Shown in pieces: positions 8,904 through 18,441 of a stretch of DNA of 64,000 nucleotides. The translations under genes and the position numbers were made by a program. The notes under the pieces are model-generated. The model ran no database searches, had not been told where the DNA came from, and saw nothing but the letters and a program-made list of their open reading frames with translations. The stretch lies in NCBI RefSeq assembly GCF_019711195.1, contig NZ_CP081299.1:1240001-1304000 (forward strand). Direction: 5' to 3'. Origin of the DNA: Dyadobacter sp. NIV53. GTDB taxonomy: Bacteria > Bacteroidota > Bacteroidia > Cytophagales > Spirosomataceae. The number at the start of each line of letters is the position of its first letter. The stretch's first letter is position 1.

Positions 8904-11369
8904 CTATATCAGCTTCACAGAAACCGTTTTCCCATTTATTTCAAAAAAATCAAATTTCCCATCCGTTTCAGGTTTCACCGTTTTTCCATTAATCTCCCAT
9001 TTCTTGTATTTATTTCCTGGAAAAGAAATAATGAGTTTCCAGTTCTCTCTGGATTGTTTTACGTCAAGTTGTAACGCTGTTGCGGTCTTCTGATATTTTA
9101 TATCTATTTCATTATCACCAATCATCACCTGATCCAGACTGGCATTATTCCACCTTGCCGGCATTTGCGGCCTGATAGTGATTGTTTTGGCTGATGCGTA
9201 CGGTTTTATTCCAAAGAACTGAGTAACAATTGGTACTGCATAACTATAAATATTCCAGGCTTGTGACATCATTCCATAGTCAGGCGACACTTCGTATATA
9301 GAACCAGGCAATGCGTAACTGAACGATTTGGTCATTCTTTTTAAATAACCTAATGCTTCATCCGGCCGGCCGTAATTATTTTCTGAAATGGCCAGCACAC
9401 CCGTTGGAAGCGTCATTACAGCACCTGTATAAGTGAAAACTTTTTTATTTCCAGCCGCTGAACTTTCATCTTTTCCTGCCGACTCATCGCGATCAATTCC
9501 TGTAACAAAGACACCAAACGGATTCACAAATTTTGAGGCGGTTTTCAAAGCCGCCAAAGCCTTGGCGCTATCTGCAATTCCCATCTCCATGGGTGTATTA
9601 ACAACCCAATTGTGATGTACAACAAATCCCTGTTTCTGATTTGCCGGAAAGCTTTGCAATTTTGCTTTTGTTGAACGTAGTTCTTCCACGGCCCAAGGCT
9701 TTTTAAGCGTATCTGCCCTAACAATCGCATCATCGATCAGATGAATTGCCTGAATGGTTGTACCAATAAAATCAGCATAGGAATTACTGTTTGCAACCCA
9801 AAAATCTTCATTGATCTTTTTTCTAAGCTGATCAGCAATGTCTTTATATTTTTTTGACAGTTCGCCTTCTCCCATTTCGGCAGCCATCTGAGCGGCATCC
9901 ATAAAGGCTTTTTGCGTATAAACCGCTACATCAATCATCTCGCTGTTCATACCATGGATTTCCATCATACCAAAACCATCCGGTAACAAATTCCCATCTT
10001 GGTCATTTTCCTTTAACAGCCAGGCAAGGCCTTTTTTGATAGTCGGATAGTACTTTTTTAGAAACTCTTTATCACCTGTCCACAAGTAAACTGTCCAGAT
10101 TAAAGTCGCGAATTGTGGCGTTTCGTTAACATTACCAGGATTGAAAACCGCCCCGTTTGTTGAGACTTCATGCACAATGCGTCCGTTGCCGTTTGCTTTT
10201 TCGGATAACCGGTAAATATTAGCAATGGATTCGTAGACCAAATCTTTTTGTCCGGTTACAATTAATCCCTGAAGAGCGTATTCGCTGTCTACACCAAACC
10301 ACCATGGATAATCAGGTGCACCTGCCGAAAGGCCACGTCCGGTTTCCGGAACATCCCTTACCAACCAGTCTGTATTGTATTTGATCCATTGAAATGCCTG
10401 TTGCAAATCATTGTCCGGAACCGTTAATCGGGTCTTTTTAGCCAATTCAGCATATCTTTCTTTTTTAGCATTCAATAGTTGAACAGCATTTCCTTGTACA
10501 AAATCCAATGTTTCTTTCGCTTTGGATAGCGATTGGTAAGAACCGGAAATGGTAAATGGAAGACTTACCGAAGAATTGGCTGGAATTTCAATGTCATAGG
10601 TCAGAGAAGCCCGGCATCCTTTTCCCTGTGGTTTGTAATCACAGCTTTGAATATTCTTCTCATGACTTTTTGGTGCAAGGTTAGAGCCAAACATTACGTA
10701 CCATTCATTCAGACTATCCTTTGCAATCCAGCTTTTAGATTTTTCATCCCAGGAAACTGCATCAATACCATCAACCATATTCGTTTTTTCTCCCAGCCAA
10801 ACCGGACGCAAATCCGTGTAAGCATTAAAATCAAAAGTGATGTTTTTAGCCTCATTTCCTTTATTTACAAAAGAATATTCAACAACAACCGCTTCTTTTC
10901 CGTCAGGAGCGAATTGAAAACGTTCCACCTCTAAATCGTGCAAACCGGAAATGAAAACGTGTTTGTTAGCGAACGGATAATTGATAAACGTATCTGCTTT
11001 TGTAAGGCAGATAGATTCACCATCAATTGTTAAACTAGCTGTAAATCCATCCATCAACTTGATCGGATGATCCCAGATCCCGCCCATTTCCCCGGCAACA
11101 TGCCAGCCAAGATCAGGAAACTGTCCATTCTGATTACCAACCATATACACACGGTCTCCGGCGGTAACATAGGGAGAATTAAGATAAGTACTTTTGCCTA
11201 TAATATTCTCAGATTCTGAAACGATATTCGATAACCGTTTCTCTGACTGTGTACTTTTTGTACATTGGGTAAGTGTTACCAATGTAAACAATGAAGCTAA
11301 AACTGCAATTGTAAAATTGACATTCTTTTTAGTTTGTAATGAAGTTGTTGTTTTTAAATGCTTTACCAT
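8904..11369 (-). CDS. Lipoprotein six-hairpin glycosidase (amylo-1,6-glucosidase/trehalase-like)
   Basis: An 821-residue exported carbohydrate-active enzyme. The N terminus carries a hydrophobic signal with lipobox LTQC (Cys36), so it is probably anchored in the membrane. The middle and C-terminal parts resemble the alpha/alpha six-hairpin toroid of GH63/GH15/debranching-type enzymes: WWFGVDSEYALQGLI, PDGFGMMEIHGMNSEMIDVAVYTQKAF and a C-terminal stretch ending in a small beta domain. Acidic residues in GVDSEY and MMEIHG are candidates for catalysis. It stands alone, convergent with the nucleoside hydrolase. The glycoside hydrolase family number and substrate are uncertain. Confidence 0.72.
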   Translation of the reverse strand: MVKHLKTTTSLQTKKNVNFTIAVLASLFTLVTLTQCTKSTQSEKRLSNIVSESENIIGKSTYLNSPYVTAGDRVYMVGNQNGQFPDLGWHVAGEMGGIWDHPIKLMDGFTASLTIDGESICLTKADTFINYPFANKHVFISGLHDLEVERFQFAPDGKEAVVVEYSFVNKGNEAKNITFDFNAYTDLRPVWLGEKTNMVDGIDAVSWDEKSKSWIAKDSLNEWYVMFGSNLAPKSHEKNIQSCDYKPQGKGCRASLTYDIEIPANSSVSLPFTISGSYQSLSKAKETLDFVQGNAVQLLNAKKERYAELAKKTRLTVPDNDLQQAFQWIKYNTDWLVRDVPETGRGLSAGAPDYPWWFGVDSEYALQGLIVTGQKDLVYESIANIYRLSEKANGNGRIVHEVSTNGAVFNPGNVNETPQFATLIWTVYLWTGDKEFLKKYYPTIKKGLAWLLKENDQDGNLLPDGFGMMEIHGMNSEMIDVAVYTQKAFMDAAQMAAEMGEGELSKKYKDIADQLRKKINEDFWVANSNSYADFIGTTIQAIHLIDDAIVRADTLKKPWAVEELRSTKAKLQSFPANQKQGFVVHHNWVVNTPMEMGIADSAKALAALKTASKFVNPFGVFVTGIDRDESAGKDESSAAGNKKVFTYTGAVMTLPTGVLAISENNYGRPDEALGYLKRMTKSFSYALPGSIYEVSPDYGMMSQAWNIYSYAVPIVTQFFGIKPYASAKTITIRPQMPARWNNASLDQVMIGDNEIDIKYQKTATALQLDVKQSRENWKLIISFPGNKYKKWEINGKTVKPETDGKFDFFEINGKTVSVKLI

Positions 11370-11429
11370 ATCCTAAAATATCCATTAATTATAATATTTT
11401 TTGAAGGTAAGGAAATTATAAAACATTTA

Positions 11430-11711
11430 TCATTTATCGGAGTAGTGACCTTTTGCCGCGATGATAAAAACAGTGATTATTTCTTCTGTTATTTGATAAA
11501 CCAGTCTGTGCTTTTTATCCAGTCTTCTTGACCACAAACCCGTAAGGTTATGTTTAAGTGGTTCGGGTTTTCCTATTCCTTCATAAGGATTCTGCCCTAA
11601 TTCTTCAAAAATTCGTTCGATTCGATTTATGAGAGCTTTTTCACCTGATTTATAAAGAAAAGCCAGATCCTTCTTTGCTTTATCAGAAATAATTAAATGA
11701 TATCTGCCCAT
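11430..11711 (-). CDS. YoeB/Txe-family toxin (RelE superfamily)
   Basis: A 93-residue toxin of the YoeB/Txe group, ribosome-dependent mRNA interferases. Family features are the ENPYEGIGKPEPL-like segment (here QNPYEGIGKPEPL), LTGLWSRRLDKKHRLVYQI and the C-terminal GHYSDK, which holds the His-Tyr catalytic pair. The start codon overlaps the end of the antitoxin gene by 19 bases, the usual coupled arrangement. Regulation is probably by the antitoxin acting on the operator at 11953-11981. Whether the module is active depends on the apparent frame break in the antitoxin. Confidence 0.88.
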   Translation of the reverse strand: MGRYHLIISDKAKKDLAFLYKSGEKALINRIERIFEELGQNPYEGIGKPEPLKHNLTGLWSRRLDKKHRLVYQITEEIITVFIIAAKGHYSDK

Positions 11712-11951
11712 ATATTTTTAAGATCCCTGATTGTAGTTACTCTACCCGCTTTGACATCTTCGATGCCTTGTTTAATAGCGTTGAGTATGTTAGGATCAGA
11801 AAAAAATATCGGTTTCAGTACTTTCATCAATTGGCGTAAGCAATACAGACTTTCTATTTTTTCCACGGTGAATAATTACTCTTTCTGATTCAGCTAAATC
11901 TAAGTAATCTTTTTGTTTTTCCCGAAACTCTCTTGACGAAATCACCCTCAT
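11693..11951 (-). CDS. Phd/YefM-family antitoxin (one frame break)
   Basis: Antitoxin partner of the YoeB/Txe toxin, 85 residues after repair. It begins MRVISSREFREKQKDYLDLAE, a DNA-binding Phd/YefM fold, and continues RVIIHRGKNRKSVLLTPIDE. A run of seven A on the plus strand (11800-11806) puts a stop right after TDIFF. Six bases in that run would give TDIFSDPNILNAIKQGIED and a normal toxin-binding tail ending about 19 bases inside the toxin gene. An unopposed toxin would not be tolerated, so a sequencing insertion is the simpler reading. Confidence 0.75.
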
Positions 11952-11952
11952 A

Positions 11953-11981
11953 TTGTGTACTTTATTGTGTACACAAATATA
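11953..11981 (-). promoter_or_regulatory. YefM-type operator overlapping the TA promoter
   Basis: Perfect palindrome TTGTGTACACAA (11965-11976) containing the hexamer TGTACA, preceded by a half-match TGTACT whose centre is 12 bases away. TGTACA is the known core of the E. coli yefM-yoeB operator. On the minus strand a TATATTTG element (11974-11981) fits the Bacteroidota -7 box, so bound antitoxin would cover the start of transcription. No clear -33 TTG is seen. Confidence 0.65.
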
Positions 11982-12067
11982 ACTTTAAAAAAGATCAGTA
12001 TAACATTAATTTCTTTAAATCCGGTAATCTGGTTAATGAACACCATGAAACTTATACTCCCTGTTAG

Positions 12068-13300
12068 TTAAAGAAGCACTGAAACACTTTCTTCAACTTC
12101 GTGATTAGCTGCTTTTTGAAGAACTATCGCATTGCCAACATAGAGAATTATGAGTCCGCCGATTGAACAGAAAGCCATCATTCCTACCATAGGCATGGCC
12201 GTGTTATTATGCAGAAAACTTACAATTGCAGAAATAATTGCCCCTGCTCCCATTCGCCAGCTCCCCATCAATGCTGATGCGCTTCCAGTGTGTTTTTTGA
12301 ACGGAGCCAATGAAAGTGCGGAAGTATTTGGCCCTGTTAAACCTTGTCCTGTTAAGAATACGAACATCATTCCAATAAGACTATATAACCCAAACCAATT
12401 ATTGTAAACACCAGTAATCAACAGCATACCGACTACACTCTGGTAAATCAATGTGATTTTAATAATTTCCTGGCTTTGGAATTTTTTGAGGAGAAAATGA
12501 TTCAGCTGGGTCGATCCAATCATGGCGAAGGCCAGAAACGCAAATATCCAACCGTATTGCTGCTCAGTAACTTTATACAGATTCATGAAAACATCCGAAG
12601 AGCCTGATATATATGCAAACGGAGCCGCTGTTGCAAGTCCGCCAGCCAATGTATAAACCAAAAATTGTGGCTGGCTAATTACTATAAAATAACTTGATAA
12701 TACCGATTTAGGCTTTAAAGAGACCGAATTGTCAGGCATTTTACCAACAGGCAGAAAGAAATAAATTCCAGCGATCATGATGGCAACGATACCAGCCAGA
12801 ATGATAAATAGCCAATGCCAGGAAAAACCAACTGTAACATAACCGCCAACGGTTGGGGCAATCATTGGAGAAACTGCAATAACCAGTGTGATCATCGAAA
12901 AAACTTCCGCTCGTTTGTTGGAGGGAAACAAATCGCTCACCAATGCCTGCGAAGCAACTAATCCGACACATCCACCCATTGCCTGGAAAAAACGCATCAG
13001 GATCAATTCGTCAACCGAAGAAGTCATAGCACATCCAATGGACGCTATTACATATAAAATTAATCCGGCATACAAGGGTATTTTTCTTCCAAACCTGTCC
13101 AATAAAGGGCCATATAAAATTTGCCCGATACAAATCCCGATCAGGTAACTGGTAAGGGAAAGCTGAACTTTATCAATAGTAGTGTTCAGGTCATTTGCAA
13201 TTGTCGGAAAACCCGGCAAATACATGTCAATAGAAAAAGGGCTTATTGTAGCAAGCGAGCCCAGAATAAGAATGATGAAGGAATATCGTTTACGACTCAT
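12068..13300 (-). CDS. Bcr/CflA-family MFS multidrug exporter
   Basis: A 410-residue inner-membrane transporter of the major facilitator superfamily with about 12 predicted membrane segments. The N terminus FIILILGSLATISPFSIDMYLPGFPTIA and the motif GPLLDRFGRKIPLY (MFS motif A) are characteristic of the Bcr/CflA drug-H+ antiporter branch. It is a single gene: the plus-strand neighbour diverges 291 bases away. Substrate (bicyclomycin, chloramphenicol, others) cannot be inferred. Confidence 0.88.
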   Translation of the reverse strand: MSRKRYSFIILILGSLATISPFSIDMYLPGFPTIANDLNTTIDKVQLSLTSYLIGICIGQILYGPLLDRFGRKIPLYAGLILYVIASIGCAMTSSVDELILMRFFQAMGGCVGLVASQALVSDLFPSNKRAEVFSMITLVIAVSPMIAPTVGGYVTVGFSWHWLFIILAGIVAIMIAGIYFFLPVGKMPDNSVSLKPKSVLSSYFIVISQPQFLVYTLAGGLATAAPFAYISGSSDVFMNLYKVTEQQYGWIFAFLAFAMIGSTQLNHFLLKKFQSQEIIKITLIYQSVVGMLLITGVYNNWFGLYSLIGMMFVFLTGQGLTGPNTSALSLAPFKKHTGSASALMGSWRMGAGAIISAIVSFLHNNTAMPMVGMMAFCSIGGLIILYVGNAIVLQKAANHEVEESVSVLL

Positions 13301-13535
13301 GAATCAAATAGAACTTAATGAAGTATTAACGGGTGAAATATATCTTTAAGTTCCTCACTTTTAATAAGTACAACAATAAAATAATATAATTATATCTTTA
13401 TTGCAAGCTATTTATTTAATGACTTAAATGACATTTTATAAATGATATTATTTACAAAATATTTGTTTGTGAAAGTAGACCAAGACTGTACATTATATTT
13501 ATCAAACCCAAAATTTCATACATTTAGCTATTGAT

Positions 13536-13554
13536 AATTAAACCCGGTTTAATT
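13536..13554. promoter_or_regulatory. 19-base palindrome upstream of the dienelactone hydrolase
   Basis: AATTAAACC-C-GGTTTAATT is a perfect palindrome ending 38 bases before the start codon at 13592, in a divergent intergenic region. Symmetry and position suit a dimeric repressor or activator site. No regulator gene is adjacent, so its use is unknown. Confidence 0.4.
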
Positions 13555-13591
13555 TTTAACCAAACAAAAAATCACTTATTCCTTACAACCT

Positions 13592-14437
13592 ATGAAACTA
13601 ATCTCATTTTTGGTAGCAGTGCTCGTCATGAACGTTTACACACCAAAAAAACAGGAAACAACAACAATTCCATTATGCCATTCTCCCGCTAACGACATGG
13701 CCATGCTCGCAGCAAGTCCGGCTTTCCAGCAACTCCATGAAGTCCCGGTTCCATTTCATTATGCAGGCGAAGGAGAAATGATCAGTTTTCCTACTTCCGA
13801 TGGTACACCTGCTTCAGGATTTTTACTAAAATCAGCCAAAAAATCCGATAAATGGTTATTGGTGTATCAGGAATGGTGGGGATTGAATGATCACATCAAA
13901 CAGGAATCTGCAAAACTGTATAAGGATTTGGGTGATGTGAATGTACTGGCACTGGATATGTATGACGGAAAAGTAGGTACAACCCGTGAAGAAGCAGGTA
14001 AATTAATGCAATCTGCCAGTAAAGAACGCCTGGCAGCGATTGAAAAAGGCGCCATTACTTACGTTGGAAAAAAGGCTAAGATTGCAACGATCGGCTGGTG
14101 TTTTGGAGGAATGTTATCGTTACAAAGCGCTATAATCGGCCAAAATCAGATTGTAGCCTGTGTGATGTATTATGGAAGTCCGGAAAAAGATATTGATAAA
14201 CTTAAAACACTGGATACGGACGTTTTGGGGATATTCGGCAGCCAGGATCAGGGAATAAATCCTGCAACAGTCGAGCAGTTTGAAAAGGATATGAAAGCCG
14301 CTGGAAAGCAGTTAACAGTAAAAATGTATGACGCTGTACACGGTTTTGCGAATCCAAGTAACCCTAAGTATGATCCGGCTGCAACTGCTGACGCCTACAA
14401 ACTTTCATTAAGTTACCTTAAAAAGAAATTAGGCTAA
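13592..14437 (+). CDS. Exported dienelactone hydrolase-family protein
   Basis: An alpha/beta hydrolase of the dienelactone hydrolase family, 281 residues. The N terminus (MKLISFLVAVLVMNVY) looks like a short signal peptide. The nucleophile is the Cys in IGWCFGGM, followed by Asp in FGSQDQGINPA and His in AVHGFANP, giving the Cys-Asp-His triad of the family. The N-terminal conserved stretch VYQEWWGLNDHIK is also typical. It is monocistronic and ends at a strong bidirectional terminator. The true substrate is unknown; many such proteins do not act on dienelactone. Confidence 0.87.
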   Translation: MKLISFLVAVLVMNVYTPKKQETTTIPLCHSPANDMAMLAASPAFQQLHEVPVPFHYAGEGEMISFPTSDGTPASGFLLKSAKKSDKWLLVYQEWWGLNDHIKQESAKLYKDLGDVNVLALDMYDGKVGTTREEAGKLMQSASKERLAAIEKGAITYVGKKAKIATIGWCFGGMLSLQSAIIGQNQIVACVMYYGSPEKDIDKLKTLDTDVLGIFGSQDQGINPATVEQFEKDMKAAGKQLTVKMYDAVHGFANPSNPKYDPAATADAYKLSLSYLKKKLG

Positions 14438-14496
14438 AAATGCAATAAAAGACTTTCCAGGACTTGAAGTCCTGGAAAGTCTTTTATTGCATTTTT
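14436..14496. terminator. Bidirectional terminator with 30-base perfect arms
   Basis: A perfect inverted repeat (arms 14436-14465 and 14467-14496) begins AAAAATGCAATAAAAG and ends in ATTTTT, separating the convergent hydrolase and pyrophosphatase genes. Poly-A and poly-T flanks make it a terminator for both directions. The stem is unusually long. Confidence 0.85.
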
Positions 14497-14510
14497 AAAT
14501 ACCACAATTA

Positions 14511-17135
14511 TTACTTTTTCGTCACTCTGATTGAAATGCGGCGGTTTTTTGCCCGTCCATCCTCGGTATCATTGGAAGCAACCGGATGCTCTTCTCCATA
14601 ACCTTCTGCTTCCAGCCGGGATTGATCAATTCCCAGATCAGCGAGCGATTTTTTTACTGATTGTGCACGATCCGTAGAAAGTTTCAGATTTGCAGCAGGA
14701 TCACCCGTTTTGTCTGTATATCCTCCTAACTTTACATTAACAGCCGGATATGCCTTCAAAATTTCAGCCACATTTTCCAATTGTTCCCCCGATTCTGATT
14801 TTAGTTTAGCACTGCCGGTTTCAAATAACAAGCGGTCAAAATCAAACCAGGTTTCTTTATCAGCCCCTCTGTCAGATTCAATAAAATCAAGCAAAGAAGG
14901 TTCAACAGGATTGCCGGAAGAAGCAATGTTAAGCTTCATCCCGTTCATTTCCAGAATCGCCGTTTCTGTTGCAACCGGTATTTCAACAACCTGTTCGATT
15001 ACATCTCGTTCTACAATTGTAGTATCCTTCACAGCAATATGCGGTGCAATCACGAGCGAAACAATAGACATCAGTTTGATAAGGATATTCATCAGAAGGG
15101 CCAGAAGTATCTTTAAAAGGATCACCTACCGTATCACCTGTTACTGCGGCTTTGTGCGGCTCAGATTTTTTGTAATAGGTAACACCATTGATTACTGCCC
15201 CCTTTTCAAAAGATTTCTTGGCATTATCCCAGGCACCACCTGCATTGTTCTGAAAAATTCCCATCAGAACGCCTGATACTGTAACCCCGGCCAATGTTCC
15301 ACCTAGTACTTCCGGGCCAAATAAAAATCCGACAATGACCGGTACCAATAATGCGATCAGTCCGGGTGCAACCATTTCACGAATGGACGCTTCGGTTGAA
15401 ATTGCCACACATTTATCATACTCCGGCTTTGCAGTTCCCTCCATAATTCCCGGTATTTCCCTGAATTGACGGCGTACCTCTTCTACCATTTTCATGGCAG
15501 CCCGGCCAACCGCCGCAATGGCAAGGGAAGAAAATATAAATGGAATCATTGCTCCGACAAATAAACCTGCGAGTACATTCGCTTTATAAATATCAATTGA
15601 ATTTATACCTGCAACTCCACAAAAAGCCGCAAAAAGTGCAAGAGAAGTTAGTGCAGCTGATGCAATGGCAAAGCCTTTTCCTGATGCCGCGGTGGTATTA
15701 CCCACAGCATCCAGAATATCAGTACGGCCACGCACTTCCTCAGGCAAATGTGCCATTTCTGCAATCCCACCAGCATTATCGGCAATTGGCCCAAATGCAT
15801 CAATCGCAAGCTGCATAGCTGTTGTGGCCATCATACCCGCAGCTGCGATGGCCACACCATATAAACCGGCAAACTCGTAGCTGATGTAAATACCGGCGGC
15901 CAGAACCAAAGTCGGAATAACCGTTGATTCCATCCCAACAGACAAACCACCAATAATATTAGTCGCATGGCCGGTTGAAGACTGATTGACAATAGACTGA
16001 ACCGGGCGCTTGCCCATGGCTGTATAATACTCCGTAACCGTAGACATGATAGCGCCGACAATTGAACCTAAAAGTATGGCCCAAAATACATCCAAAGATG
16101 TAAAGTCAACACCCCGGATCGTGAGTGTTCCATTAGGCAACATCCACATAGTCAACGGATAACTCACAATGAGCACCAGAATTATAGAACCCCAGTTTCC
16201 TCTGTTCAGAGCACCCTGTACATTGCCATGATCGTCACTTACACGCACGAGAAGCATACTGATAATAGAGGCAATTAATCCGATTCCCGCTATAACCATA
16301 GGCAACAAAATAGGAGATATTCCGCCAAAATTATCAACACTTTGTGTTACAATTTCACGTCCCAACACCATGGTTGCCAAAATAGTAGCAACATACGATC
16401 CAAACAAATCTGCACCCATTCCTGCAACGTCACCCACATTATCACCTACATTGTCAGCAATAGTTGCCGGATTTCTCGGATCATCTTCGGGTATTCCGGC
16501 CTCCACCTTACCTACCAGATCGGCACCAACATCAGCGGCTTTTGTATAAATCCCCCGCCTACGCGTGCAAAAAGTGCTATAGATTCAGCACCAAGTGAAA
16601 AACCAGCCAGTACTTCAAGGACTTTCTCCATGCCCAGGCCGTTCACATCCTTACTATCACCAACAAAAAATGAATATAAAATAATGAACAAGCCACCCAG
16701 GCCGATAACCGCCAGACTTGCCACTCCGATTCCCATAACAGAGCCGCCGGTAAACGAAACTTCAAGTGCTTTGGTAAGACTGGTACGTGCGGCCTGAGTT
16801 GTACGAACATTTGATTTGGTTGCAATATTCATCCCGATGTACCCTGCGAATGCAGAAATAAAAGCACCGGCAACAAAGGAGGCACCAATAAAAACACTGG
16901 AATTTTCGACCAGTGTTCCTGAATAACCTAATAAAATACTGACAATAATACCAAAGACGATAAGAACCCGCCATTCAGCTTTGAGGAAGGCCAGAGCACC
17001 ATCAGCAATGGCGTCTGCTATTTCTTTCATTTCCGGGCTTCCGCTATCCTGACGGATCACCCATCCTCTTTTAAAAAACATCACCAGCAAGCCTACGAAG
17101 CCTAATGCCGGCACTAAATAGGTAATATTACTCAT
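14511..17135 (-). CDS. hppA: Membrane pyrophosphatase with C-terminal OmpA domain (two frame breaks)
   Basis: Integral-membrane pyrophosphatase that couples PPi hydrolysis to H+ or Na+ export. Conserved parts are the PPi site region GIPEDDPRNPATIADNVGDN, GNTTAA (the Ala marks potassium-dependent forms) and DTVGDPFKDTSGPS. The last membrane helix (from MNILIKLMSIVSLV, about residue 682) is followed by an OmpA-like peptidoglycan-binding domain at about 765-870 (FETGSAKL, STDRAQSVKKSL, GRAKNRRISI), giving about 874 residues. Two one-base breaks exist: a missing G in a C run on the plus strand (16552-16556) and an extra base at 15093-15097. They cancel. The family's C terminus faces the periplasm, which fits the added domain. 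The transported ion is undecided. Confidence 0.85.
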
Positions 17136-17360
17136 GCGCGATTAAGGGATTAGATTAAAAGGTTGAAAATCCCGTAAATATAGAGAATGGCACCTCATAA
17201 CAAAATTACTTACCGCTTATTTTTGGTTAATTACTATATAATTTATAAAAATATCATGACAATTTTGATTCAAAAAACCTCAAACTTATTGTATTATACT
17301 GACAATCATACAGTAAGCATGAATGATACTTAACAGGGTTAGTTATTAAACAAATGACTA

Positions 17361-18314
17361 TTACTTTGCCAGTTTTTGATGATAAAATCCGGATAAAAAC
17401 TGGTATAGTTCAGGGTGTTTTTCATAAAACTCTTCGGGGTCACTGAAAAAATATTCACTTACTACTGCCAGAAATTCAGCATTATTTGTGATAGCATAAG
17501 GATTTATATCTGAACTGCCACTTTTTATCTGGTTCATTTCTTTTCTGATCAAATGCAGCCATGGGAGCGTAAAATTTTGTTCAATCAGCCGCTCAGGAAT
17601 ACCATCCGTTTCACCGTCCTCTCTGTCGAGCAGATGAACAAATTCATGAATACCAACATTTTCTTCTCCCTTTTGCCCATTGAAACCTGCCAGTAAAGAA
17701 GGTTTTGAAAGTAGCAACGAATGATTCATATACCGGTTGCCAACCATGCCTTCAATATTTTCTGAGGATTGATTATCTCCTTCAATTTCAAATTTCTGAC
17801 TGAACGATTTAGGATAGACCAGCACTTCATTTAATTCCGGGTAATCGAAAGCAGGAAATGCAAACGTCGGGATTATTGCACTAGCGGCCACCAACAATTT
17901 TACCTCATCATCAATGTCAGTATCGATTCCCTCAACTTTCTTTTCAGTTAAAAATATTTGTACTCTTTTTTCAAAAAGCGCTCTTTTAGTATCGTTTAAT
18001 TTTTGAAAGAACAGTGAGTGTTTAGTAAGAATGTCCCGCCATTCTGTTGGAAATACAGTTTTAAATAAGGAAACCCGGCGGTAGGTTTTTTTATAATTAT
18101 TCCGGTGAATCATAGCAATCATTATAACTGATAAAAGACCGGCAAAATATAAAATCTGTTTTTGACTAAAATAAGCCAGCAAGCCAAAAAATATCATAAC
18201 GACCAATTGCAGACCAATGGACCGAAGTTTGGCCGATTTTAAATTATTTTGGTAATAGGTTAAAAGATTGTCTGTGGAAGAGATTATCGGATCCATAATA
18301 AATGATTTAGTCAA
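17361..18314 (-). CDS. MtfA-family zinc-dependent peptidase (M90)
   Basis: A 317-residue protein of the MtfA/M90 metallopeptidase family. The zinc motif HEFVH is near residue 222 in GIHEFVHLLDREDGETDG, and the C-terminal EFLAVVSEYFF supplies the third ligand Glu. The N-terminal third has two hydrophobic segments (LRSIGLQLVVMIFFGLLAYF and ILYFAGLLSVIMIAMI) that likely anchor it in the membrane, as in several Bacteroidota homologues. E. coli MtfA binds the Mlc repressor and has aminopeptidase activity; that regulatory role cannot be assumed here. It lies just outside the flexirubin block and is probably unrelated to it. Confidence 0.82.
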   Translation of the reverse strand: MTKSFIMDPIISSTDNLLTYYQNNLKSAKLRSIGLQLVVMIFFGLLAYFSQKQILYFAGLLSVIMIAMIHRNNYKKTYRRVSLFKTVFPTEWRDILTKHSLFFQKLNDTKRALFEKRVQIFLTEKKVEGIDTDIDDEVKLLVAASAIIPTFAFPAFDYPELNEVLVYPKSFSQKFEIEGDNQSSENIEGMVGNRYMNHSLLLSKPSLLAGFNGQKGEENVGIHEFVHLLDREDGETDGIPERLIEQNFTLPWLHLIRKEMNQIKSGSSDINPYAITNNAEFLAVVSEYFFSDPEEFYEKHPELYQFLSGFYHQKLAK

Positions 18315-18441
18315 TATTGGTTTGTTATATCGCTACGAGATTGAGGGAATTAATAATATTGGATTTTTGCTTCCTCGCGGCGGACCGTCGATATTACATC
18401 AAGGCGATAAAAAGAATTAATTGCATTAGAGTTGTATTGCG

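Noticed and set aside
14710..15276. 188-codon plus-strand open frame
   Set aside because: Antisense shadow of the pyrophosphatase-OmpA gene.
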